DNA of 64,000 nt from Rotaria macrura (lineage: Eukaryota; Rotifera; Eurotatoria; Philodinida; Philodinidae): positions 1 to 64,000 of the forward strand of contig OENT01000873.1 in assembly GCA_900239685.1 (NCBI GenBank), written 5' to 3'. The position numbers and the translations under genes were made by a program. Positions 1-11,496 of this stretch are shown piece by piece. The notes under the pieces were generated by a model. The model did not search any database, had not been told where the DNA came from, and worked only from the letters and a program-made list of their open reading frames with translations. Position 1 is the first letter of the stretch. The number at the start of each line of letters is the position of its first letter.

Positions 1-1944
1 TGTCTCTTGTTCTGTGTCACGATTGAGGCTGAGTACCACGATGAATTATATTTGACCAGGATAAAATAGCAGACTTCGAAGCAAAAATACATTATTCTAT
101 CTCAATAAATGCATGATCGTTTAAGAAGATTGCACATGTATTGAGAGCTTATCGATGAATAAATTTGAACGAGCTAGAAGTCGAAAATAACCCATGAAGA
201 CGAATCTTGGAGAAAACATTTATCGAACTTTTGACGATATGGCATGGAAGAGGAATAGAAGCATGTAGTATGATAGGTCTCCTAGAGCAGTTTTAAATGC
301 GCTATCGAATGACACCAACCGTGCCGACAAGGATGGAATGCTTCCCGAAATATCAGTAATTTATTGTAAGTGTATAATACATAAGATTCACAAAAAATCG
401 ATCGTGGGTGGTGATGTTGTCGTGAATTTTTCGGAACCTTGCTAGTACTTTCACATGAATATTTTTTCACCAAAAGATGTACTTGCTCAAGCTCTACAAA
501 GTAGAGCAACTTCCAAGATGGCGTTTTCTTATATAAGAGTATAAAAGGGTCGAAAAGGTCAAAAATGTCATTTATATGTTCACAAAAAATGGTCATCTAA
601 CAAGAATTTTAGTAGTGATGCACCCACCAGATGCTATGAAATGATTAAACAAATACACAGTTTTGTAGAGCAGACTTCGCTCTATCGATTTGTATAAAAC
701 AGTAGTCGTTTTTATCCGAGTTAATAGTCGAAATACTCGATGTAAGAAAAAGTTCAAAAATTCAGACCTTTTACACATATGTGAGGTACCCCAAAAAAGT
801 AAATTAACTAGATCTCAGGAAGCATTTCTTCAAAAATGCTCAAAATATAGATTTAGGCCTAAGGTTTTATGCTCTATTCAACGCACTAACTATTTTCAAA
901 GTTTAAAAAATTTCGGCAACTTCTGGCTTCTATTCTGGTCGGTGGCCTCATGGACTCTCTCTTAATTCTTTCATAAAAAACTCTTCGTGGGTTCTAAAAA
1001 ATCAAAATCACAAAATTTTCAAAAACCTGACCACTGATTCGACTTCGTCAACCTCGATTGCTTTTGTTCAAATTATTTCTATGAGCGATTGTTGAATTTT
1101 AATTGGTTTATCGCATACTGAAATGTGATAGGTTTGCAAACAATAAGCAAACAAACTTTTAAGATATTTAAGGAGTGCATAACCCTTTCTGTCAGAGAAG
1201 GGAATAAAACACGCATTTGTGATGTAAGCAGAATTTTTTTATGTCTGATTCTCTTGTAATTTAAAATCGAACGAGGAAATAATGATCTCAATAGTTCGAA
1301 ACGATTATTTTCATAATGATCTTTCTGATTGTTAAAGATTCAAACAGATTTTTACGGAAAAAATTCATCTTTAAATACTGAAAACTCAGACAGTTTCAAA
1401 ATAAATTCAAAAGATATTTTCATGCATGCTAAGACAGTATACTCCATTTTAGCAGATGGAGTATAATGGTTGTTTTCATGATATCGAATACAAAATATTT
1501 AAGGCTTCACAATTTTATCAAAGTTTGTCTTTAAATTTAAACTGAGATGACAGTAAACAAAGGAAAGACAACATACGTTGATTACGATCTATTACAGGAC
1601 AAGGGGTTTACTTTGAAACTTATACAATACAAGGTCATATGTAGTTGGAAGTAACTAAGAAGCAAGAGTTCTGGAATTAAAAAGGCTGAGAAGTTTGATA
1701 CTGTTCGTGAATAACTTCATATAAAATATCTGTGATGATTTCTTCTATTCTAAAAGACAATACAACTTGTACTTATTCGAAAAACATTTTATTTCTAAAG
1801 AACTAGAATGAAAAAATATTCAAAGTAAAACAAAAGTATAAGCAATAGTGACAACAAGTGGCATTATTCATTTAAAAATTCTTTACTTTCTTTTTCTTTC
1901 TCTTGAATCAATTTGATTTGCCACATTTCAATCAAGAAAATTAA
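1..1944. other. Intergenic, no gene recognised
   Basis: AT-rich sequence with several short open frames on both strands (around 282-596 and 690-965). None has a recognisable domain, clear splice signals or protein-like composition. I see nothing that supports a gene. Confidence 0.5.
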
Positions 1945-2255
1945 TCTTCTTGACCATACTTATGATGAATTAACTAAGATATAAATAAAAATAAATAAAG
2001 TAAAACGAGAAAGGCAATCTTGAGAGTGAGTAGTGCATTTGTCAAATTTATCATTTCTTGTTCTCTTGTATTCATTTAGTTGTTCGTATCAATACTAACT
2101 ATATATAGATTTTTGTATGGACAGGAAAAGAAATAGTAGATTTGACAAATATATTGGTCGTTCTGATGCTTGCTTTTCTTGTTTTACTTTATTTAGTATT
2201 TTTATCTAAATTGTTTTTAATGCATCATAAGTATTATGAGGAAGATCAATGTTAT
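1945..2255. repeat. Foldback (inverted) repeat
   Basis: Two arms are imperfect reverse complements around a centre near 2100. The left arm has ATAAAGTAAAACGAGAAAGG and GTCAAATTTATCATTTCTTG. The right arm has the complementary AAGAAATAGTAGATTTGAC and CTTTTCTTGTTTTACTTTAT. Similarity seems to continue outward through ACTTATGATG / CATCATAAGT. This is probably an old palindromic non-autonomous transposon. Exact ends and target duplication are not clear. Confidence 0.6.
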
Positions 2256-3564
2256 TGATTGATACGTTGAAAAAGAAATCGATAAAAAAGTAGAGGACTT
2301 TTACATCATGGATAGACAAGTGGGATGACAGTTAGTTGCATTTGATACCTTGTACTAAATGACCTCAATCTTTTGAGAATAGACTGTGAAGCAAGAGATT
2401 CATGTCAATAATTATACTTCAGATGCTTTATATTCGGAATTTTATCGGAATTTTATTTTGTTATATTTTATTTAAATTACGGTGGACTTGTATTTGATTA
2501 ACATTGGTGAGTTACATCAAAGAACGGTGAAACACAGCACTACATATATTAACATTGTCAAGGTTTACTTTCATTTATAAACCATCCACATTAGCTATTC
2601 GAAGTTTTTTCTAAATTTTTTCGAATATATTTGTTTGTATTCAAGTAGTTCTGGTTTTAGCATTGGAGCGTATGTCGCCTGGACGCAAAGATTTGCACTC
2701 AGAGAAAAAAAATCAAAATTAGACATGTCATACGTTGAAATATATTCGTTTTCCAGTCATAATCAATTTTTTTGTTTTAATCGATTGATAGAGTAGAGAA
2801 GTTTTGAACTAACTCTTTTGACTGCAATTTGATTGATGAATGATAGCGAGCTCATAAAGTAAAAATGAGATTAACCAAGTTTTAAGGGCTTTACTTTTTC
2901 AGATTAATGTTAAGATAAAGTACTAGCCATATTTAGCAATAATAGAAGCGTCACTCGCGGTGTCCTAATCAATGAATTTTGAAAAGGAGCGATACTCCGT
3001 CAAAATATTGCGTCGATCAAGTCATGTGAATGCGTTGCTGTGTGATAAAACTAGGTGCTTTAAATCCCTTTTGATGTTATTGCTTCTTCAACATCAACAT
3101 TACTATGCCCATATAATTGTAACGAACAAAAATTGAATTTTCGATGTCTCATTACTTTTTTTTATTTTTCTATTCCTGTCAAAAAGAAAACATCACAAGT
3201 CTACTGTAATGCTTGATGAAAAAAACATTATTAACGAAAAACAAGGTATCCAAGACGTTTGCAATCAATAACAAGAGAATCTATGACGTCGTTGGATTTG
3301 TTTTCTTTCGTATGTGTTGTTGATTACAATCTAACTTTCAATTCAAATTATTTGTTTTGTTGTCGTTCAATGTCAATAAAAGTGACACTGAAGAACAGTG
3401 TTCTGCTAGCAAATTAAATGCTAAGTGCATTGCTAAAATGACGTATTAATCCAGGATTATATTTACAACACGAAAACTCTCTTAAAAATTTGATAAAAAG
3501 GCTTTCTCTTGTTCATGGAAATGTATGTGCAAGCCTATATGTTCGATCAATTCTGTTTCGAGTA
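2256..3564. other. Intergenic, no gene recognised
   Basis: No open frame of note and no recognisable repeat apart from the TA dinucleotide at 3563-3564, which is the likely target duplication of the element that follows. Confidence 0.5.
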
Positions 3565-5445
3565 GTGTACTGCGTGATCGTGATCGTGATCGTGATCAAA
3601 ATTAAAATTTGATATTCACGACTATTATATGTGTTCAAAATTTTAAGTATTTATTGAGATAGTTAATGTTCACATTTAAATTATAAAATCTGACAGTTTA
3701 TTTGCTACTTGTAGCCATAAAAAAACAAGTAAAAAATATAACCTGATTAAATACTTTTATATTCGAAACAAAAGCATGAAAAACTTTTCTTAATTCAATT
3801 TTAGTCCAAACTCATTGAGAATAGCTTCAATAAATGATCTAATTGTTAGTGCACGTTTATTTTCCATTTGATATGGATAACATCCGATTAGAAATGTTCG
3901 TTATTGAAATTGTAGATCAACGTGACCAAGTGATATCCCACAATATGACAAATCTTTGTGAAAAAAACACAAGGAAAAAGAATTTTTTACAATTAAAGAG
4001 TATGTCTTACCTGTGTAGGGTTCTGTCCAGAAATGGACTGTCACACAAAAACTATCCATTGATCGGCAAAGATCGATTAATTTCTCTTTATAATAACTAT
4101 ACAGTCGATCAATATTTCTACTTATCTAATATGAAAAAATTGTTGATTAAATACGTATTTATCTTATTATATGTAATATAAACTACTTACTGTTGTTGGA
4201 TAAGGTAATAAATCTTCGATTTATATATTTGTTGATAAAGACAGAAGCTTGCCACTATTGAACAATTCTTTAGCTAATCGAAAAAAGTCTGATCATTTTA
4301 ATAAATGAAACGCTCGGCCATATTGAACCACAAATTCTACACATGTTGATGTTATTTCATCTTTCACTCGTTTCGGAACTAGGGGTAGCACTTTAACTTT
4401 ACTTTAAAGTTAAAGTTAAAGTGAATTTTCTTTTTCGTATTTATCACTACCCGGACTGGTTGGTTGATACTCGCTAGACCCTCTGCAAACTATAAGACGA
4501 CAAAAAAAATGAAAAATAAAACAATTTAAAACGACTTTAAATAACTTTATACGTTGATCTTAAAGTTTAAAGTGGTCTAAAGTTGAGTGAAACTAGTTTA
4601 TTTTTTCATTCTGTTACGTCTCATAGGTTGCAGCGAGCCTAGCGAGCATCCATCAATCAGGTCGGATAGTGATAAGTATAAAAAAGAAAATTCACTTAAA
4701 CCTTAAAAAAAAGTTACAGTAAATCACTTTAACATTAACCTTTAAAGTTAAAGTAAAATCACTTTAACTTCAACATTTTACCTGAAGTTTTTAAAGTTAA
4801 ACTACCACCCCTATTAGGAACTTTCGTTTTATCATTTGATGTTGAATGACTGTAATATTGATTGATTTTTGATTGTTGACCGGATGACTCAGAATCTTTC
4901 TTTCTGACTCGACAAGAACGTGAATGTGCAAACGTACAACCAGATCCTGTTGTTCATTTATAAACTAACATTGATTTACAGCAATCACAAACGATGAAGT
5001 TGCTTAAAATTGTTGACATATATTAAACTAAATTGAGACCGACACGCTGACGCATTCGTTGTTTTTTTTTTGGTTTTTTGTATGATATAAGTAGATGCAG
5101 GTTTTTCTTTAATCAATCGTGCTAAATCTGTTTTATTAAATTTAAGAGGATCAGTGGTACACATTCTAGAATTTATGACAGGTTAAAGTTTTTTTTACAT
5201 CTTCAAAGCATTTCGTAGGATGAATATAAAGAAAACAATCGAGCTTTGCTGTTGGTATCCATTCTTTTCATGTCGAAGTCTTCAAGTTGAAGGCTTCAAC
5301 TATACCTAATAGAATATATTACATAGATGGCACGATCGATCAATAAAATATTTTTCTTCTATAGCTAAATTACTGTACTACATGATCACTAAATTCACGA
5401 TCACGATCGTGATCGTGACTAGAAATATCAATCACGCAGTACACT
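3565..5445. mobile_element. Tc/mariner-like non-autonomous element
   Basis: The left end GTGTACTGCGTGAT (3565-3578) is the reverse complement of the right end ATCACGCAGTACAC (5432-5445). Both ends abut TA (3563-3564 and 5446-5447), the target duplication typical of the Tc1/mariner superfamily. Just inside the left end CGTGAT is repeated in tandem, and the right end has matching GATCAC/GTGATC repeats near 5395-5420. No transposase frame is recognisable; the 112-residue open frame at 3843-4181 looks like nothing I know. A second palindromic element (4382-4811) sits inside. The copy is therefore non-autonomous or decayed. Confidence 0.72.
4382..4811. mobile_element. Nested foldback MITE with TA duplication
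   Basis: The element begins GGGGTAG and ends CTACCACCCC, flanked by TA at 4380-4381 and 4812-4813. The subterminal parts are rich in alternating CTTTAA / TTAAAG blocks, so the ends can fold together. An internal match such as AAGAAAATTCACTT against AAGTGAATTTTCTTT also supports a palindrome. No coding capacity is seen. It is inserted in the larger element spanning 3565-5445 and so is younger than it. Confidence 0.7.
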
Positions 5446-7090
5446 AGTTTCGAGTTTAACTATCAAATGTAGTCAATCAGTGACCTAAATTGATTTAAGT
5501 TTAAATCCATCTATCATATGTATAGACGACATGCTCAACTTGGAATCAACTTAAGACATAAAATTCGAATGAGAATATTTATCTAAAAAACGATTTTGAT
5601 TCAGACATTCATGTCTGCGGTAGTGAGAAATGAAAGTCCTAATGATTTCATTAGGACTCAGGGATCCGACATTTCCAGCACGATTTTAATCGTACTTCCC
5701 GTATAAAAATTCTAGCTGCATCGGATGACTGTCAGTCAATGACCTATCTGCATTGGAGATTTATTAACTCGAAACCATGCATTTGATGGTACTATTGAGT
5801 CTAAAAGCTCCCTAAAACTCTTGATGAGACAATCATTTCAAAAGTAATGAACAGAACAATGGTAAAATCGATAATCGTAGATGCGATGATGTTTGTATTA
5901 CTATCATTCGTTTATTGTTTGTGTACAGTCTTATTACATTTTATTTTTCTGTCAGAAAAAGCCAAAACAGAATTATACTATGAACGAGACAGTGAGACTT
6001 GTACTGCAACAAGGCCATTCTGTTTTTGATTACTTTTGAATTTTTGAATGGAACTTGAATGTATTTTTCAATTCCGTTCTTCCTCTTCTTAAAACCAGTA
6101 ATCATATATTCATTTTTGTAAATTTATTTTATCGAAAAAGATATTACTATTATTCGAATGCATACAAGACAAAAACAATGATGACGATGGAAAATCGAAA
6201 TAATCCTGTTTTTTCCTGATACACATATAACGCTCAACGAAAAGAAATAGATTGAAGTACAAAAAATATAAATCAATAATATATTTCTTCTTAGACGGTG
6301 CAGATCAACGATTGAATCACGTTTTGCACTAGGGACAATAAAAATATATGTACACGAGAAGACGATTTTATGTTTTGATTATTTCAAAATAATCAAGAGA
6401 AAGTAAGTTTTCATATCTCACATGTTGCGTCAATGCACACGAAAAATATTCGCTATCATGATAGTATAGAAATCTAACATGGAATTGGACTTGGAAAAAA
6501 TGATATAGTTCACGGTATGCGCAAAAATCATGATAATCGAGAGGAAAACTTTGTATTTTTATTTACTTAACTTTTTGTGAATATGTTATTAAAAAGTTTG
6601 ATTGATTTTCGAACTCCAATAAAATAATTGAACATAGTTAATTTTAGTCATCGTAAAACTTGATTAATATAAGCCAAGAGTTCATTAACGTGAATCCAAC
6701 ATTCTCTTTTATATTAATCAATCGTTTATTAGAAGGAGTAGTACATGGACAAATAGAAATTTATGATCGACTGTGTATTCTGAAGGAAAACGAGTCATTG
6801 TGTTTCCGAATTTGATAATACCATCAAATTGTTTGCGAGGAGCTTCACATGGAAAAAAATCAGTATTCAATCGACAGTATTGCAGTTACTGGATTTTTCG
6901 TTCCTGTTTGAAAAAAAGAAGCCTTAAAATGAAATTAAAGCTTCTAGCACAATGACACTTGAATCAAAAAGTAGAGACAGCAAACTCAACGCAAGCTGGA
7001 AAGAATAATATAGGCAACGGTGATGCCGTTAAAATATTTTTTCTCTTTCGTTTCTTTTTGTTTACAATCTTCTGTTTCGATTCTAACTAG
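5446..7090. other. Intergenic region upstream of the ART-TPR gene
   Basis: Two perfect small hairpins lie close together: CAGACATTCATGTCTG (5602-5617) and an 11-bp stem at 5635-5658 (AGTCCTAATGA against TCATTAGGACT). Their role is unknown. At 6956-7019 an open frame in phase with the next gene ends at a possible donor (ACG/GTGATG at 7020). It may be a 5' exon of the ART-TPR gene joined to a pyrimidine-rich acceptor ending TAACTAG at 7090. Nothing else is recognised. Confidence 0.4.
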
Positions 7091-7200
7091 GTGAAGTTGG
7101 TCGCCGAAAGTCAACTCAAAATCGGCAACAAGCGTCGAATCTTAAAAAAGAGCAAGTAAATTTGACTGTCAAGCACACAATATTTTCAATCACACATCAC

Positions 7201-9957
7201 ATGGCACACGCCATGAGCGAAAAAGTAAGACGCCGAGTAGTCGAAAATCATATGGTTGTATGGATCGATGCGAACATTGACCTCGACAATCGCGATTGTC
7301 AGAACATACTCACGCAGTTGCGTAGTGTTGTCAATAAAGTTGAACAATGCACAACTATTGAACAATGCATTCAACAGCTTGAAAGCAGTGAAGAGGAGAT
7401 TTGCTTTGTAATCTCCTCCGGCACACTCGGGCAACGTCTGGTGCAAGATATTCATGGCATGCCACAATTGGATGCCATTTATATGTTCTGTGGCAACAAA
7501 CACCGCTATCGGAAATGGGCACAAAATTGGGCGATAGTCAAAGGCGTCCACACCTCGATCAAGCCGATATGTGATGCTTTAAAAGTGGCAGTGGACCAAT
7601 CCAACCAAAACAATATTGCGGTAAGCATTACAGCTCCTCAGTTCGGCGATTCCAACAAAAGCCTCAGTGAACTGGAACCGAATTTTATGTACACACAAAT
7701 CTTCAAGGAGATAGTCCTTGGAATGGAAAACGGCCCAGAAGCCATCAAAACGATGGCTACATTTTGCCGCGAAGAATACGATGGTAATGCGAAAGAAACA
7801 CGGCTGATCGCTGAATTTGAACGCACATACGAGCCAACAAAAGCCATCTATTGGTACACACGTGACTGTTTTACATATAAAATGCTCAATAGAGCATTAC
7901 GAACACTTGATTACCGTGTGCTCATTAAGATGGGCTTCTTTTTACGAGATTTACATCAGCAAATAGAAAAAATTTATCAACAACAAGTCAGCAACTTCGA
8001 TTATAAGCCAATTTATCGTGGTCAACGTTTAACAAAAGATGATTTCGACAAACTAGCTAAAAATAAAGAAGGCCTTATATCCTTTAATTATTTTCTTTCG
8101 GCCAGTCAAAAAAAAAACCAATCCATTGAATTCGCTCAATGGTCACTAGGAACGAAAGACATGGTAGCAGTTCTTTTTATTTTGACAATAAATCCACAAT
8201 CGACATCAACTCCATTTGCCTCAGTCAGAGAACACAGTGCAACCTCAAAAGAAGACGAAATACTATTCACAACACACAGTGTATTTCGAATAGGAGATAT
8301 GAAACAAATGATTGCCGATAATAGTCTATGGGAAGTACACCTCGCTCTAGCAGATGATAACAATCTACAATTGGTAGAACTTCACAACAGATTCAAGAAG
8401 GAGATTGATGGGACTGGATGGCATCGTATGGGAAAGCTCATGCTCCAAGCCGGAAACTTACAGCAAGCAGAGGACATTTACACAGAACTACTGCTGAATC
8501 CTTCCAATGATAGGCATCGAGCTTATATTTTACACCAACTTGGATGGTTGAAAGATGAACAAAGACAATACAAAGAAGCAGCTTCTTTTTATGGAGAATC
8601 ACTTGCAATCTGTCAAAAAACTCTACCTCATGATGACTTTTCTTTAGCTGCTACATACAACAACATTGCAGGAGTGTACAAAAACATGGGTGAATATACG
8701 AAAGCATTTGAATATTACGAAGTAGCACATCAAATCAAAGAAAAAGCATTGCCTCCAACTCATCCCGAATTGGCTACTTCGTTCAACAACATCGCAGAAT
8801 TGTACTACAACATGTCGCAGTACACGAAAGCACTTGAGTATTACAAAAAAGACCTTGAAATATGGAGAAACACTCTGCCCCCAACTCATCCCTCATTGGC
8901 TACTTCGTTGAGCAACATCGCAGGAGTCTACGACAACATGGGCGAATACACGAAAGCACTTGAATATTACGAAAAAGCACATGAAATCTTGGAAAAAGCT
9001 CTACCTCCTACTTATTCCGACTTGGCCACTTCATTCAACAACATCGGACAAGTATACAACAGCATCGGTGACTACACGAAAGCACTCGAATATTTAGAAA
9101 CAGCACATCAAATCAAAGAAAAATCTCTGCCTTCGACTCATCCCTCGTTGGCTACTTCGTTCAACAACATCGGTGGAGTGTACGACAACATGGGTGAATA
9201 CACCAAAGCACTTGAATATTATGAAAAAGCACTGAAAATACGAGAAAAAGCTCTCCATCCGACTTATTCCTCGTTGGCTACTTCGTTCAACAACATTGGT
9301 GGAGTGTACGACAACATAGGTGAATACACGAAAGCACTTGAATATTACGAAAAAGCGCTGAAAATACGAGAAAAAACTCTCTATTCGACTCATCCAGACT
9401 TGGCTACTTCGTTCAACAACATTGGGTTAGCGTATAACAACATGGGTGAATACACGAAAGCACTTGAATATTACGAAAAAGCACATGAAATATTGGGAAA
9501 AGCTCTACCTCCTACTCATCCCTCGGTGGCTACTTCGTTCAACAACATCGGATCAGTGTACAGTAACATGGGTGATTACACGAAAGCATATGAACATTAC
9601 GAAAAAGCACTGGAAATACAAGAAAACGCTCTGCTTGCGACTCATCCCGACTTGGCTACGTCGTTCAACAACATCGGATCAGTGTACAGCTCCATGGGTG
9701 AACACACGAAAGCACTTGAATATTACGAAAAAGCACTGGAAATACGAGAAAAAGCTCTACCTGCGACTCATCCAGAATCGGCTAATTCGTTCAACAACAT
9801 CGGGTTAGTGTACAGTGACATGGGTGAATACACGAAAGCACTCGAATATTTAGAAAGAGCTCTTTTAATATTCCATAAGTCACTTTCAGTGACACACCCT
9901 TCAATTCAAACCACGATAGAGAATATTGACTACGTAAAAAAGAAATTGAAAGCCTAA
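7201..9957 (+). CDS. ADP-ribosyltransferase with kinesin-light-chain-type TPR array
   Basis: A 918-residue frame from ATG 7201. It stays open upstream to an acceptor-like TAACTAG at 7090, so an additional 5' exon is possible. Residues about 17-125 form a putative alpha/beta domain starting VVWIDANID. About 200-390 is an arginine-type ADP-ribosyltransferase domain: YRGQ with Arg273, the Ser-rich SFNYFLSAS (294-302) and the E-x-E motif EDE (351-353), so the R-S-E signature is complete. From about 400 there are two diverged TPRs and then ten near-identical 42-residue repeats (YTKALEYYEKAL type, as in kinesin light chain). The family transfers ADP-ribose from NAD to proteins, and the TPRs probably bind partners. 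No signal peptide or membrane segment is seen, so it is probably cytosolic. A polyadenylation signal lies at 9980-9985. The minus-strand gene at 23.4 kb has the same layout. The target is unknown. Confidence 0.9.
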   Translation: MAHAMSEKVRRRVVENHMVVWIDANIDLDNRDCQNILTQLRSVVNKVEQCTTIEQCIQQLESSEEEICFVISSGTLGQRLVQDIHGMPQLDAIYMFCGNKHRYRKWAQNWAIVKGVHTSIKPICDALKVAVDQSNQNNIAVSITAPQFGDSNKSLSELEPNFMYTQIFKEIVLGMENGPEAIKTMATFCREEYDGNAKETRLIAEFERTYEPTKAIYWYTRDCFTYKMLNRALRTLDYRVLIKMGFFLRDLHQQIEKIYQQQVSNFDYKPIYRGQRLTKDDFDKLAKNKEGLISFNYFLSASQKKNQSIEFAQWSLGTKDMVAVLFILTINPQSTSTPFASVREHSATSKEDEILFTTHSVFRIGDMKQMIADNSLWEVHLALADDNNLQLVELHNRFKKEIDGTGWHRMGKLMLQAGNLQQAEDIYTELLLNPSNDRHRAYILHQLGWLKDEQRQYKEAASFYGESLAICQKTLPHDDFSLAATYNNIAGVYKNMGEYTKAFEYYEVAHQIKEKALPPTHPELATSFNNIAELYYNMSQYTKALEYYKKDLEIWRNTLPPTHPSLATSLSNIAGVYDNMGEYTKALEYYEKAHEILEKALPPTYSDLATSFNNIGQVYNSIGDYTKALEYLETAHQIKEKSLPSTHPSLATSFNNIGGVYDNMGEYTKALEYYEKALKIREKALHPTYSSLATSFNNIGGVYDNIGEYTKALEYYEKALKIREKTLYSTHPDLATSFNNIGLAYNNMGEYTKALEYYEKAHEILGKALPPTHPSVATSFNNIGSVYSNMGDYTKAYEHYEKALEIQENALLATHPDLATSFNNIGSVYSSMGEHTKALEYYEKALEIREKALPATHPESANSFNNIGLVYSDMGEYTKALEYLERALLIFHKSLSVTHPSIQTTIENIDYVKKKLKA
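8641..9900 (+). repeat. Ten tandem 126-bp TPR-coding units
   Basis: Within the ART-TPR gene, ten consecutive 126-bp units each encode one 42-residue TPR. They share almost fixed DNA blocks such as GCTACTTCGTTCAACAACAT and AAAGCACTTGAATATTA. High nucleotide similarity, beyond what the protein needs, points to recent tandem amplification or gene conversion. The last, partial unit runs into the stop codon. Confidence 0.9.
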
Positions 9958-11496
9958 TCTTTTTGTTGCATTCCATTTGAATAAACAGAATTGTATTCGA
10001 TATCAATTGCTTCTCTGTCGTCAATGTCATATTAGATGCAGTAGCGCGTGCGACCAGGGAGAATACCCTTAGCCTGTCACGGGTACAATAGATTGGAGTA
10101 CACCGGACTGGTAGGGCTATCAACATATAGGGGCCATCTCGAGCGAAACACTGCTTCGCCATAACAGGGCGGTTATTCTTCGCTCGACCAAGTTATTAAG
10201 CCACTTGGCTGTCTGTAATAGAATTGGGTCTAGTATTAATACACACGAACGTGTATATAACAAATATATTCCATACGGAATAATATCTCAACTAACTCCG
10301 TGGTAATAGAACTTAGTCTATTCTAGAACCTCAAAAAACTCAGTGAGCATAATAAATCCAAGTGATTCATGATGAATCAATTTGGAACATTTAGATGAGT
10401 ACATAACACATATAAAATATCAGATAGCAATATCATAAGGTAACATTATTAATATGTAAGCTCCCGTTTCTAATTGAAATCATACGTATAATATAATACA
10501 GTATCATAACTGATGATCATGGCCAATAAATCGTGATTATTTCAATGTTTACACATGTCTTATATATTAGGGGGTGATCAGTCTGCTCGGAAACCCCGAA
10601 TTCTTATTCAAGGTATTGACAATATTGTATATCAGAACGATATGACTTTTTTATCATTAATGGTACTCATGTAGGGGTCACGTTCTATCATGAGCTTGAC
10701 TTTATATCCTATATGTAATTCTTTTGGTATGAATGATATACCATTATCCATGCTTTGTTTTTGTTTGTTTCTGTTCGTTCTGCTAGACGTTCCTAAGAGA
10801 AAATTTTTGTTTCTCTTCTATACTTTCGTTCTTTTTCTTTTGATTGAACAGCTCTTGTTCGTTTTCTTTCATCTCTCTATCTCTCTATCTCTCTCTCATC
10901 TCAAGAAGCTAAGAAGGATGTGATGATATGATGTCGAGAGAAAATCTGTTGTTTTTTTGCATTGCGGAGTTGAGTTATGCACAAAAAGATATAGGTGAAT
11001 AGGATAACGGAGAGTGAATAATAAAGAACATCAGAAGGTACACATAAACGTGCAATTACGAACATAAAGAAATGAACGTAATTAAGAGTGTTCTCAACTC
11101 TTTGGCTGATATAAACTTTTTAATAGAAAGTGCTGGTAATCATGCAGTGCGCATATCTAAAGTTTATACGTCGAGAATAACTCGAGACAAACATACTGTA
11201 GTTACACATCGACCTCTTCAAAATATACAATTCATTGTCAAAGAGGATGCTGAAGAGAAAAGCATTGTTACTTCGACTAATATTCTCTTGGTTTCATACG
11301 ACTGTCTATTCTTCATATTAGATATATGATTCATTTTCGCATATCACACAGTTTGAATTGCATCCATTCTATTGTATTGTTTATCTTTTTCCTTTCGTTT
11401 TCTGCTTGTTCTTTTCTTTTGAAACATGCTCAGTAAATCTATACTATCAGCTATAACTATTAATAACGGCTTCTTCTTCACAAATTTAATGGGATT
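9958..11496. other. Intergenic, with a stretch of different base composition
   Basis: After the polyadenylation signal, about 10030-10220 is clearly richer in G and C than its surroundings (for example CCAGGGAGAATACCCTTAGCC). It is followed by ACGAACGTGTATATAAC-like palindromic words. It could be part of a retroelement or long terminal repeat, but I see no paired terminus or primer site. A CT-rich microsatellite lies at 10870-10900. Short frames at 10690-10923 and 11072-11329 are not recognisable. Confidence 0.35.

Noticed and set aside
7162..7200. TTG start for the ART-TPR gene
   Set aside because: A eukaryotic gene would use ATG 7201 or an upstream spliced exon; the upstream frame is open but TTG is not a likely initiator.
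8644..9808. Open frames on both strands inside the TPR region
   Set aside because: They are shadows of the 126-bp repeats in other frames.
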